Assembly: GCF_002155965.1 (NCBI RefSeq)
Contig: NZ_MUMH01000045.1
Coordinates: 1 to 64,000 of the forward strand
DNA from: Allokutzneria sp. NRRL B-24872
Lineage (GTDB): Bacteria > Actinomycetota > Actinomycetes > Mycobacteriales > Pseudonocardiaceae
Direction of reading: 5' to 3'
Length of the DNA stretch: 64,000 nt
Of the stretch, positions 26,239 to 33,612 are shown piece after piece (the first letter of the stretch is position 1; every line of letters begins with the position of its first letter). The position numbers and the translations under genes were made by a program. The notes beneath the pieces are model-generated. The model did no database searches, was not told the DNA's origin, and worked only from the letters and a program-made list of their open reading frames with translations.

Positions 26239-27098
26239 TGGGGACCGGGGAGTACGTGCTCGTCGGCGCCGTCCCGGGCGGGGGCGGCGCGATTGAGATG
26301 GTGCTCGAGTGGGTGGGCCGGCACGGGCTGGTCGGGGAAACCCGTGTGGCACCTGATGCCGCGGGGAACCTGTTCGTGCGCCTTGTCTTCCGCTCAGACC
26401 GGCCGGAGCGTGAGTTGCGGGACGGCTTCGCCGCGATCGGGACGCAGTGGGTGGCGCGATGTGAGATCCACTCACTGACGCGCCGCCCTCGCGTGCTCGT
26501 GCTCGGTTCCCAGCAGACGCACTGCGCGGCGGACCTGCTCGACCGGTGGGCCAACGGCCGGCTGGACGTGGAGATCGCCGCCGTCGTGTCCAACCACAGC
26601 ACGCTGGAGCCCGTCGCCGCCGCGCACGGGATTCCCTTCACGCGCTTACGGATCGATGACACGGGCCCGGCGGAGGCGGAGGAGGAGCTGCGTCGACTGG
26701 TCAAAGAGCACAGCGCGGAGCTGGTCGTGCTCGCCCGCTACATGCGGATTCTGTCGCCGCAGTTGTGCGCGTGGTTGGACGAGCACGACGTCCCGGCGAT
26801 CAACGTGCACCACAGCCTGCTGCCCAGCTTCGTCGGGGCGCGGCCGTACCGGCAGGCCGCCACGCGGGGCGTCAAGGGGGTCGGGGCCACCGCCCACTAC
26901 GTGACCGCCGAGCTGGACCAGGGCCCGATCATCGCGCAGCAGTGGCGCTCGGCCAGCCACCTGGCACGCCCGGGCGAAGCCGATCTCGCCCGGTTGGGCC
27001 GCGACGCGGAGGTCACGGTGCTCGCCGAGGCCGTCCAGCTGCACTGCCAACACCGGGTGCTGCGAGCCGATGACGGGACCACGGTCGTGTTGGGCTAG
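26238..27098 (+). CDS. purU: Formyltetrahydrofolate deformylase
   Basis: This 286-residue enzyme hydrolyses 10-formyltetrahydrofolate to tetrahydrofolate and formate. Residues 1-85 form an ACT-like domain; residues 88-280 are the formyltransferase fold. The catalytic set of the family is present: Asn189 and His191 in AINVHHSLLPSF, and Asp227 in ELDQGPII. The start at 26238 overlaps the stop of a 48-residue membrane protein, whereas in-frame alternatives further upstream would overlap it extensively. Codon 137 is TTA, rare in these genomes and dependent on the bldA tRNA, which is unusual for one-carbon metabolism and suggests an accessory copy expressed late in development. Confidence 0.9.
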   Translation: MGTGEYVLVGAVPGGGGAIEMVLEWVGRHGLVGETRVAPDAAGNLFVRLVFRSDRPERELRDGFAAIGTQWVARCEIHSLTRRPRVLVLGSQQTHCAADLLDRWANGRLDVEIAAVVSNHSTLEPVAAAHGIPFTRLRIDDTGPAEAEEELRRLVKEHSAELVVLARYMRILSPQLCAWLDEHDVPAINVHHSLLPSFVGARPYRQAATRGVKGVGATAHYVTAELDQGPIIAQQWRSASHLARPGEADLARLGRDAEVTVLAEAVQLHCQHRVLRADDGTTVVLG

Positions 27099-27232
27099 CA
27101 CGACCGAGCCTGAGAGCCAGCACGGTGCCGGTGGAGCTGTCGGTCACCCGCACACCTCCAACGGCCAGGGGCGGTTCGGCGGTGAGCACGGGTTGCATCG
27201 TGATCGCGCGCACGGGTGCGCTTCCCGACTTG

Positions 27233-27808
27233 TCAGCTGGGGGTGCGGCGGGAGTAGGCGCGGGCGGCGCGGGCGCGGTCGCCGCACCGCGTGCAGCACC
27301 AGTGGCGGCGACCGTGGCGCAGCAGGAACCGGTTGCAGGGGGCTGAGCCGCAGCGGGCGAGACGTTCGGCGTCGGGGCCGGTGAGCAGGTCCGCCCCGTT
27401 GGCCGCGAGGGTGGCGAGGGCGTGCGCGAGGATCTCGTTGGTGGGACACGGGATCGCGCGGTAGGGGCCGGTCGTGTCGTCCCAGTGCAGCAGTTCGGCC
27501 GTGGCAGCCCGGCTCAGCGCGTCGTTGACGGCGGACAGCGCCGTGGGCAGGGCGGGTACCCCGTCGACGCGGGCGGCGCACAGGGACCTGAGGTGCTCGC
27601 GCAGTGAGCGCAGTTGCGCCGCGCACATCTCGCTGACCTCGACGCCGGGGGGCGCGAGGCCGTGCTCCCGCAGCCACGCGGCCGTCGCCGTCGGAGTGCC
27701 GAGGTGGTCGACGAACTGCCCGTTCGGCAGGGCGAGTGCGCTGTTGGCGAAGTCGAGCGCGACGTAGCGCTCGGCCCCTGGGGCGGGCGGGAGCGCGTGT
27801 TCTGCCAT
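27233..27808 (-). CDS. CGNR zinc-finger (ABATE domain) putative regulator
   Basis: This 191-residue protein has an ABATE domain (YVALDFANSALALPNGQFVDHL) and a C-terminal zinc finger of pattern RCGSAPCNRF, then RRHWCCTRCGDR, so the family CGNR reads CGDR. It is predicted to bind DNA. The ATG at 27808 is listed; another ATG at 27817 would add three residues, and neither has a Shine-Dalgarno match, so the transcript may be leaderless. It is divergent from a metallo-beta-lactamase-fold gene, and a perfect 10-bp inverted repeat lies between them, a likely operator for this protein. Confidence 0.82.
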   Translation of the reverse strand: MAEHALPPAPGAERYVALDFANSALALPNGQFVDHLGTPTATAAWLREHGLAPPGVEVSEMCAAQLRSLREHLRSLCAARVDGVPALPTALSAVNDALSRAATAELLHWDDTTGPYRAIPCPTNEILAHALATLAANGADLLTGPDAERLARCGSAPCNRFLLRHGRRHWCCTRCGDRARAARAYSRRTPS

Positions 27809-27832
27809 GAGTCTCATGGTAGCGCTTGTGTT

Positions 27833-27870
27833 CATCCGTGAGACACGGTTACCGTCCTTCCTCACGGATG
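27833..27870. promoter_or_regulatory. Palindromic operator between CGNR regulator and MBL-fold gene
   Basis: CATCCGTGAG at 27833-27842 is repeated in perfect inversion as CTCACGGATG at 27861-27870, with an 18-bp spacer. An outer, shorter pair CGCTTG (27823-27828) and CAAGCG (27881-27886) nests around it. The site lies in the 87 bp between the divergent starts, so one protein could control both genes. Confidence 0.5.
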
Positions 27871-27895
27871 GAAACACCTTCAAGCGTGAGGAGTC

Positions 27896-28771
27896 GTGGT
27901 GGCCCCGTATCCACCCGCGTTCCAGCAGGTCCCCGTCCACGTGCTCGGCGGCCCGACCGCCCTGGTCGAGTACGGCGGTCTGCGAGTGCTCACCGATCCG
28001 ACCCTGGACGGTCCCGGCGACTACGAGGTGCCCGGCGGCTCGCTGACCAAGACCGCGCCCGCCCGCACCACGGCGGCCGAACTCGGCCGCATCGACGTCG
28101 TGCTGCTCTCCCACGACGAGCATCCCGACAACCTCGACACCGCCGGACGGGCACTGCTCGCCGACGTCGCGCTCACCCTCACCACGCCCGGCGGTGCCCA
28201 GCGCCTTCGAGGCACGGCCCGAGGGCTGGCCGACTGGGAACGAGCCGTCCTCGACCGTCCCGGGGGCGGCACCCTCACGGTGACCGGGGTGCCGGCCGTG
28301 CACGGGCCCGGACCGCGCGAGGAGGTCGAGAAGATCACCGGCGAGGTCGTTGGTTTCGTGCTGACCGGGACCGCGCTGCCCACCGTCTACGTCAGCGGGG
28401 ACAACGCCTCGCTCGCCGCGGTCGAGGAGATCGCGGAGCGTTTCGGCCCCGTCGACACCGCGATCCTGTTCGCCGGGGCACCGCGCTTCTCCGTGCTCTT
28501 CGACGGAACGCCGATCGTTCTCGACAGCGCCCAAGCGGCCGAGGCAGCCAGGATTCTGGGCGCCCGCCGGGTGGTGCCCGTGCACCACGAAGGCTGGGCG
28601 CACTTCACCGAAGGCAGGAACGACCTGGTGGCCGCCTTCACCGCGGCCGGTCTCGAGGACCGCTTGGACTTGGACGGGACAGGTGTGGTTGCCGCGGTTG
28701 AGCTGCTTGGACCAGCCCTGGGCCATCACCAACGGGCCGTCCCAGGTTCGGCTTCCGTCGGATCTGCATGA
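27896..28771 (+). CDS. Metallo-beta-lactamase-fold hydrolase (UlaG-like)
   Basis: This 291-residue protein has the MBL fold. The metal-binding motif is LLSHDEHPDNLD, a variant of HxHxDH, followed by AVHGPG, a YVSGDN metal-bridging Asp and a C-terminal VVPVHHEGW His. It resembles the UlaG/YcjG-like branch of predicted lactonases and phosphodiesterases; the substrate is unknown. The GTG at 27896 and another GTG at 27899 are both possible starts; GAGGAG at 27888-27893 fits the second better. It is divergent from a CGNR regulator with a shared operator, so it is probably inducible. Confidence 0.82.
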   Translation: MVAPYPPAFQQVPVHVLGGPTALVEYGGLRVLTDPTLDGPGDYEVPGGSLTKTAPARTTAAELGRIDVVLLSHDEHPDNLDTAGRALLADVALTLTTPGGAQRLRGTARGLADWERAVLDRPGGGTLTVTGVPAVHGPGPREEVEKITGEVVGFVLTGTALPTVYVSGDNASLAAVEEIAERFGPVDTAILFAGAPRFSVLFDGTPIVLDSAQAAEAARILGARRVVPVHHEGWAHFTEGRNDLVAAFTAAGLEDRLDLDGTGVVAAVELLGPALGHHQRAVPGSASVGSA

Positions 28772-28950
28772 CGCCCTCGTGAAAGTGTTCTTGAGAAGCG
28801 GCTAGAAGCAGAAACAGCCCTTGTGTTGGGGTTCGAAGCGCAAGTCCGGAAACCAGTCGTCGGATGGTGTTCGCGCGTTTCTTCGCCTGCCTGGAACTGA
28901 CGACGCGAATGTCCGTTTGCCCCAGGAACAGGGGACGCGCCCGGAGGCCG

Positions 28951-29562
28951 CTAGCCGGTGCGGTCCGATCGTCGGGGGAGCCTGGGCAGGTAGCGGCCGG
29001 TGGTGGCCAGGTAGCGCTCGTAGTCCTGGCCGTGGTGCGCGAGCAGGTAGGGCTCTTCGACGGTGCGCACCTGGAGGTGGATGGCGACCACCAGGGCGAG
29101 GAAAGCCAGCAGTGACAGCACATCTCCCGCGATGAGCGTCAGCCCGGCGGCGGTGATGATCATCGCGGTGAACACCGGGTTGCGCACGTGCGCGTAGGGG
29201 CCGAGGCGGACCAGGTCGGTGGACTCGTCCGGGTCCACTCCGATCCGCCAGGCGGCCCCCATCGCCTGCTGGGCGAGCAACGTGCCCACGATCCCCGCAA
29301 CGGCGAGCACGATTCCGACCACGTCGAGCACGGGGTGATCGAGGACCGCGCCGATCAGGCCCGCGACCTGTGCCGCCGGTCCGGCCAGGCCCGCCGTGAC
29401 GGCGGCGGCGAAGAGCACCCCGCCCCACCACTGCGCGGAGCCCGCCCGGCCGCTGATGCCGTGGAAGCCGGAAGAGCCGGTGCGGCGGCGGTGCAGGACG
29501 GTCCGCACGCCGAACGCGAGCGTCAGGTAGAGCACGCACAGCACAAGCGCGACGGCGGCCAC
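28951..29562 (-). CDS. ICMT-like integral membrane methyltransferase family protein
   Basis: This 203-residue protein has four or five membrane helices and a C-terminal half with the signature of the isoprenylcysteine carboxyl methyltransferase / phospholipid methyltransferase family: GPYAHVRNPVF, then TVEEPYLLAHHGQDYERYL. It would use S-adenosylmethionine at the membrane face, but the substrate is unknown. The start chosen is the GTG at 29562, preceded by GAGGAAGGGG; a longer frame upstream lacks a site and has non-coding composition. An inverted repeat lies 36 bp upstream. Confidence 0.8.
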   Translation of the reverse strand: MAAVALVLCVLYLTLAFGVRTVLHRRRTGSSGFHGISGRAGSAQWWGGVLFAAAVTAGLAGPAAQVAGLIGAVLDHPVLDVVGIVLAVAGIVGTLLAQQAMGAAWRIGVDPDESTDLVRLGPYAHVRNPVFTAMIITAAGLTLIAGDVLSLLAFLALVVAIHLQVRTVEEPYLLAHHGQDYERYLATTGRYLPRLPRRSDRTG

Positions 29563-29872
29563 GGCAGCGCCCCTTCCTCGGTCACGGCAGTCCACCGGCA
29601 ACAGTACATCGGACACTGTACTGTTGCGGATGGCGCTGAAGTGTTGGGCGCCCTTTCTGTTTCTTGAATTCTTGGTGAAAGTCCGACAGGGTTCACTATT
29701 TGCGGGCGGGCATGAGGTTTCCTCATGTCGTTTCTGTTGGAGGGCTTGCCGTCCCTGTTTTTGGCTACACGTCCATTGGGATGGTCGGAGTCGGTCAGTT
29801 GGCGGTGTTAGCGTTCGCGTGCCTGCCATTGTTTGGCGGGTTATCGCGTTTCGCACTGAGCAGGAGAGAACT
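29563..29872. promoter_or_regulatory. Divergent intergenic region with 10-10-10 inverted repeat
   Basis: This 310-bp region holds no gene. A perfect inverted repeat, GCAACAGTAC at 29598-29607 and GTACTGTTGC at 29618-29627, has a 10-bp spacer and lies 36 bp upstream of the methyltransferase start. The size and symmetry suit a dimeric repressor such as a TetR-family protein. The remainder to 29872 is lower in GC and likely carries the promoter of the small membrane protein gene. Confidence 0.5.
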
Positions 29873-30199
29873 GTGTATTCCTCGTCGCAGCCGCCCACTG
29901 TGCCGCCCGGCCCGCCGGTGATGGGCAGGACCTCCCTTGTGAAGTGTCTGCTCGCGGGACTCGTGTGGTTCGGGGCGGCGCTGGTCATCGTGGGGATCGC
30001 GCTGGGGTTTCCGTCGCCGGAGGTCGCGGGCGGGGTGACCGCCAGGCTGCTGCTGCCCGGCTTGCTGGCCGGTCTCGTCGCCTGGCTCTTCCTGCGCAGG
30101 CGAAGCTCGACGTTCGTGCTGAGGTGCGTGGTGGCGCTGCCGGGCTACGTCGTGCTGGCGTTGCTGTTCGGCGCACTGCGGATCGTCAACGAAACCTGA
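29873..30199 (+). CDS. Small three-helix membrane protein of unknown function
   Basis: This 108-residue protein has a Pro-rich N-terminus (MYSSSQPPTVPPGPPVMG) and three hydrophobic helices: about 24-47 (LLAGLVWFGAALVIVGIAL), 54-74 (ARLLLPGLLAGLVAWLFL) and 83-103 (VVALPGYVVLALLFGAL). The GTG at 29873 follows GGAG. No family is recognised. It lies 33 bp upstream of the secreted protein gene in the same direction and may be co-transcribed. Confidence 0.65.
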   Translation: MYSSSQPPTVPPGPPVMGRTSLVKCLLAGLVWFGAALVIVGIALGFPSPEVAGGVTARLLLPGLLAGLVAWLFLRRRSSTFVLRCVVALPGYVVLALLFGALRIVNET

Positions 30200-30232
30200 T
30201 CGACCACCAGTAGAGATCGGAGGAGATCGTTC

Positions 30233-30613
30233 ATGCGCGCTCGACGTGTTCTCCCAGCCATCGCGTTCGGACTGACCCTGGCCGGAGGGCTGGTCGCGCC
30301 GACCACCGCCCAGGCAGCGCCTGCGGGGTGCTGGCCGTACGTGTCCGTGTTCGTCGATGCCGACCTCGGCGGCCCCGCGGAGGGCGTCGGATTCTGCGAC
30401 GCAAAATATGTCAACCTGGGGAAAACGGTGCGCGACCAGGTGTCGAGTTGGCATTTCGTGGGCAAGGTGGGCGATGCCGCTTGCTTGATCGACACGTCCG
30501 CTGGTCGCGAGATCGTGCTCGATCGGATCGTGCTCGCGCTGGGGCCGCCCGTGGGCGCCAAGAACGTGCCGTCATGGGCCAACGACCGCGCCGACGCCGT
30601 TCGTCAGTGCTGA
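30233..30613 (+). CDS. Small secreted protein, four cysteines
   Basis: This 126-residue protein has a Sec signal peptide (MRARRVLPAIAFGLTLAGG with cleavage near AQAAPA), leaving a mature domain of about 97 residues. The mature part has four Cys (GCWPY, GFCDAK, AACLID and the terminal RQC), enough for two disulfides. No family is recognised; size and disulfides would fit an inhibitor or small exported effector. The ATG at 30233 follows GGAGGAG. A strong terminator hairpin lies just after the stop. Confidence 0.7.
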   Translation: MRARRVLPAIAFGLTLAGGLVAPTTAQAAPAGCWPYVSVFVDADLGGPAEGVGFCDAKYVNLGKTVRDQVSSWHFVGKVGDAACLIDTSAGREIVLDRIVLALGPPVGAKNVPSWANDRADAVRQC

Positions 30614-30622
30614 ACGGCGACA

Positions 30623-30655
30623 ACACCCCAGCGCGATCGGCCTGCGCTGGGGTGT
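30623..30655. terminator. Bidirectional hairpin terminator
   Basis: A perfect 12-bp stem, ACACCCCAGCGC with GCGCTGGGGTGT, encloses a 9-nt loop between two convergent genes. There is no long T-run, as is common in actinomycetes. It would serve both the secreted-protein gene and the glycosyltransferase-oxidase gene. Confidence 0.75.
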
Positions 30656-30674
30656 CCTGCGCTGAACGGCGTGG

Positions 30675-33377
30675 TCAGCTGATGGACATGGCGTGGTGGA
30701 AGATCCCGCGAGGGTCCCACTTCGACTTCACCTGCGACAGGCGGGCGTAGTTGTCCTTGTAGTACAGCTCCTGCCACGACAGCCCGGACTTGTTCAGCGT
30801 CGCGTCGGCCAGGTCGACGTCCGGGTAGTTGATGTAGCAGCCGTCGCTGATCTCGTCGATGCCGGGCACACCACCGGTTTCGGCGTACACCGAGGCGTAC
30901 CACTGCCGAATCCACGTCAGGCTCGCCTCGTCGTCGGTCTCGCTGCCCCACATCGAGCAGAACACCGCCTTGATCACCGAATCTCGTTGCGGCAGCGCGG
31001 TTTCGGCGGGGGCGACCGCGTTGACCTGGCCGCCGTAGCCGACCAGCAAGAGGTAGCCGACGGCGTCGGTGGGCTCGCTGAGGTAGCGGTGGGTGGCGGT
31101 CAGCTGCGCGTCGGTGTAGGACCGCCGCAGGTAGCCGCCCTTGTACTTGATGCGTCGGGTGGCGGGGTTGTCGGGGCCGCCCATTCCCTGCCACGTTAAG
31201 CCGTCCAGCCACGGCGCAGCGGCGGAGCCCGGTGCGAAGGGTGGCGCGTCGACGCCCGCGGTGAGCTCGGCGACGTGCCCGTCGATCATGGACTGGGCGT
31301 CGGGGTGGGCCGCGTCGATCTGGATGTTGACCATGACGCCGAGCGCGGTGGGGTCGGGGGTCCGGCGCGAGGCCAGCAGGACGCTCCACAGTGGAGTGTT
31401 CGGTGAGTCGGGGTCGCTGTTCTCCTCGTGCCACCGGCCGTAGTTGCCGACGAGGGTGACGAAGCTCTTCTCGTCCAGCGCCGCCCACGGCCAGATCAGC
31501 TGCGCGCTCAGCATCCGGCCGGGCGGGCGCGGCAGCAGCGAGCCGGGGTCGGTGCCCGAAGCTCCGGGGGAGCGCATCCAGAACCTGGTCGCCACACCGA
31601 AGTTCCCGCCGCCACCGCCGGTGTGCGCCCACCAGAGGTCGTGGTGCGGGTCGTCGGGCTCGCGGGTGGCGACGACGGCCCGCGCGTGACCGTCGGCGTC
31701 GACCACGACGACCTCGACGGCGTGCAGGTGGTCGACGACGGTGCCGAAGGAGCGCGACAGCGACCCGTTGCCGCCGCCGATGATGTGCCCGCCCAGGCCG
31801 ATCCCGGTGCAGTTGCCGCCGGGGATCGAGACACCCCAGCCCTTGAACAGGGACTCGTAGACCTGCCGCAGCGTCGCGCCGGCCTCGATCATGAAGGCGT
31901 TGCGCGAGGCGTCGAACTCCACCCGGTTCATCTGCGACATGTCGATGAGGGCCCGCACGCCGGAGGTGGTGAAGTCCTCGAAGCAGTGCCCGCCGCTGCG
32001 CACCGCGACCCGGACGCCCTCGCGCACCGCCGCGGCGACGGCGTTGACGACCTGGTTGGTGGAGCGCACGACGTGCACGCGGTCGGGGGTGCCGATGAAG
32101 CGCTGGTTGTTGGCCACCAGCATGTTCGGGTAGCGGAAGTCCTCGCGGGTGATGGTCGTCGGCTGGTCCGCCGCGTCGGCGAGCCGGGTCTCGATCACGT
32201 CGGCGGCGCGCGCGGTGCCACCGGCGGCGTCGATGTGCCCGGCCATCTCGTCGATGCGAGCCAACAGCCGCGGGTCGGCCGCGACGTCGATCACGGCCTG
32301 CCGCAACGCCTCCGCGCTGAGTTCGGCCGGGGGGAGGACGCGGCCGAGGCCGAGTTCGGCGACGCGGTCGGCGATGGTGGTCTGCTCGGTCAGCTCGGGC
32401 ACGACGACCACCGGGGTGTGCTCGTGCAGCGCGGTGAGCACGGTGCCGATGCCGCCGTTGCACACCAGGGCCGAAGCGTGCTTGAGCACCGCGGCCTGCG
32501 GGACCCACGAGCGGACCTCGAAGTTGGCCGGGATCTCGCCGAACGAGGCATCGGGCTCGCGCCCGCCCAGCGTCAGCACGACGTGCCAGTCGAGGTCGCC
32601 GAACGCGGCGGCGCATTGGCGGAAGAACGCGGGGCGCTCGTTGAACTGCGTGCCGAGCGATACCAGCAGCACCGGGCGGCCGTCCGACGGCGGAGCCCAT
32701 TCGCCCTGGTAGACCGCGCCGTCGAGGGCCGGGCCGACGAACACGTGGTTGTCGGCGAAGCTGTCCCCGCACGGCTGGAACTCGCGCGGCACGAAGGTCA
32801 GCGTCAGCTCGCGGGTGGTGGTGAGCGCGTTCATGTCGATCTGGTGCTCCGCGAGCAGCGGGGCCATCCGGGTGATGAGCTCGACGGTGTCCAGCGCCGC
32901 CCGCGTCGGGGCGGGGCCGCCGAACACCTCCTGCTGGCTCCGCGCCGGCCAGTTGTAGGTCTCGTTGAACGCGAGGTTCGGGTGCGTCCCGACGATCGGC
33001 ACGCCCCAGCGGCGGCCGAGCACGGTCGCCACGCCGAGCAGGAGCGGATCGTAGGCAATGAGATCCGGCGGGTCGGCGGAAAAGCGCGCCGCCAGCTCGT
33101 CGATATGCAGCACGCTCTGCTCGAAGAATCGCATGCAGGCCAGCAGGACGGCCTCGGTGCTGGAGTTGTCGGCCAGCTCGAAGGTGATCGTCTTCGCCAT
33201 CTCCGGTGGGTAGGCCAGCAGCGCCGCCCCGGAGCGGCGCACGTCCTCGGCGAAGGATTCATTGGTCGCGTAGGTGGTTCTGTGGCCCCTTCTCGTTAAT
33301 TCCTGGGCGACCGAGAGGGTGGGGTACATGTGGCCGTAAGCGGGAACTCCGAGAAATGCGATATGGCTTCTTTTCAT
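30675..33377 (-). CDS. Fusion of macrolide-type glycosyltransferase and bicovalent-FAD (berberine bridge-type) oxidase
   Basis: A 900-residue reading frame carries two full-length enzymes. Residues 1-400 are a GT-B glycosyltransferase of the macrolide-inactivating (MGT/YjiC/OleD-like) family: VPAYGHMYPT with the presumed catalytic His16, and the nucleotide-sugar region SWVPQAAVLKH and VCNGGIGTVLTALHEHTP, where the family's HAG/HGG reads NGG (Asn307). Residues 408-900 form an FAD-linked oxidase. RSGGHCFEDF (His464) and GGNCTGIGLGG (Cys523) match the His and Cys that bind FAD doubly in berberine-bridge-type enzymes such as AknOx, and the C-terminus has SKWDPRGIFHHAMS. Stand-alone relatives of each half are this long. 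TTA codons occur at Leu27 and Leu727. It is divergent from the modular PKS. A likely task is adding a sugar to the macrolide and oxidising it or the aglycone. Confidence 0.88.
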   Translation of the reverse strand: MKRSHIAFLGVPAYGHMYPTLSVAQELTRRGHRTTYATNESFAEDVRRSGAALLAYPPEMAKTITFELADNSSTEAVLLACMRFFEQSVLHIDELAARFSADPPDLIAYDPLLLGVATVLGRRWGVPIVGTHPNLAFNETYNWPARSQQEVFGGPAPTRAALDTVELITRMAPLLAEHQIDMNALTTTRELTLTFVPREFQPCGDSFADNHVFVGPALDGAVYQGEWAPPSDGRPVLLVSLGTQFNERPAFFRQCAAAFGDLDWHVVLTLGGREPDASFGEIPANFEVRSWVPQAAVLKHASALVCNGGIGTVLTALHEHTPVVVVPELTEQTTIADRVAELGLGRVLPPAELSAEALRQAVIDVAADPRLLARIDEMAGHIDAAGGTARAADVIETRLADAADQPTTITREDFRYPNMLVANNQRFIGTPDRVHVVRSTNQVVNAVAAAVREGVRVAVRSGGHCFEDFTTSGVRALIDMSQMNRVEFDASRNAFMIEAGATLRQVYESLFKGWGVSIPGGNCTGIGLGGHIIGGGNGSLSRSFGTVVDHLHAVEVVVVDADGHARAVVATREPDDPHHDLWWAHTGGGGGNFGVATRFWMRSPGASGTDPGSLLPRPPGRMLSAQLIWPWAALDEKSFVTLVGNYGRWHEENSDPDSPNTPLWSVLLASRRTPDPTALGVMVNIQIDAAHPDAQSMIDGHVAELTAGVDAPPFAPGSAAAPWLDGLTWQGMGGPDNPATRRIKYKGGYLRRSYTDAQLTATHRYLSEPTDAVGYLLLVGYGGQVNAVAPAETALPQRDSVIKAVFCSMWGSETDDEASLTWIRQWYASVYAETGGVPGIDEISDGCYINYPDVDLADATLNKSGLSWQELYYKDNYARLSQVKSKWDPRGIFHHAMSIS

Positions 33378-33464
33378 GACTGATAAGGCCTCTCTCTGTC
33401 CGGTCGCCGGGGGCCGAGTGGTCGCATCAACGCTGCTTACAGCATCTAGGGCGGTCGTGGGGGG

Positions 33465-33487
33465 AACTTAGGGGTACCCCCTAAGTT
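33465..33487. promoter_or_regulatory. Perfect 10-3-10 palindrome in the divergent PKS / GT-oxidase promoter
   Basis: AACTTAGGGG and CCCCTAAGTT are perfect inverted arms around TAC, midway between the divergent starts. A GGGGTACCCC core with TTA/TAA flanks resembles sites of LuxR-type (LAL or PAS-LuxR) pathway regulators, but no such gene is in the window. It is about 88 bp from the fusion start and 126 bp from the PKS start, so one factor could co-regulate both. Confidence 0.6.
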
Positions 33488-33501
33488 TTGTCGAAAAGGT
33501 A

Positions 33502-33519
33502 GCAATGCAGTCGCATTGC
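33502..33519. promoter_or_regulatory. Second inverted repeat in the same divergent promoter
   Basis: GCAATGC and GCATTGC are perfect 7-bp arms with a 4-bp spacer, 14 bp to the right of the larger palindrome and nearer the PKS gene. It may be a separate operator or a stem in the PKS leader. Confidence 0.4.
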
Positions 33520-33612
33520 CATCGACACTGGCGAGGTGGTCGAAATGTCGCCGCGCATTGTTGTGGGCATTTCTGATCGCCTCCGTGATTTGTGGGAGGA
33601 GTCTGCGCAAAA

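Noticed and set aside
27013-27213. A 66-codon minus-strand frame overlapping the end of purU
   Set aside because: It overlaps the conserved purU end on the other strand and has no ribosome-binding site or recognised motif, although part of it has coding-like composition.
28815-28845. A GGTTCGA sequence resembling a tRNA T-loop
   Set aside because: The flanking bases (TTGGG and GCGCA) do not pair to form a T-stem, and no acceptor or anticodon arm can be built around it.
28802-28950. Coding-like minus-strand tail in the gap between the MBL and methyltransferase genes
   Set aside because: The frame only continues an out-of-frame reading of the methyltransferase gene; there is no start, ribosome-binding site or recognised family.
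32140-32170. Possibility that the glycosyltransferase and oxidase are two genes joined by a sequencing error
   Set aside because: The frame is continuous through the junction, there is no internal ribosome-binding site with a start codon at the oxidase boundary, and both domains are full length and in frame. Resequencing would still be the firm test.
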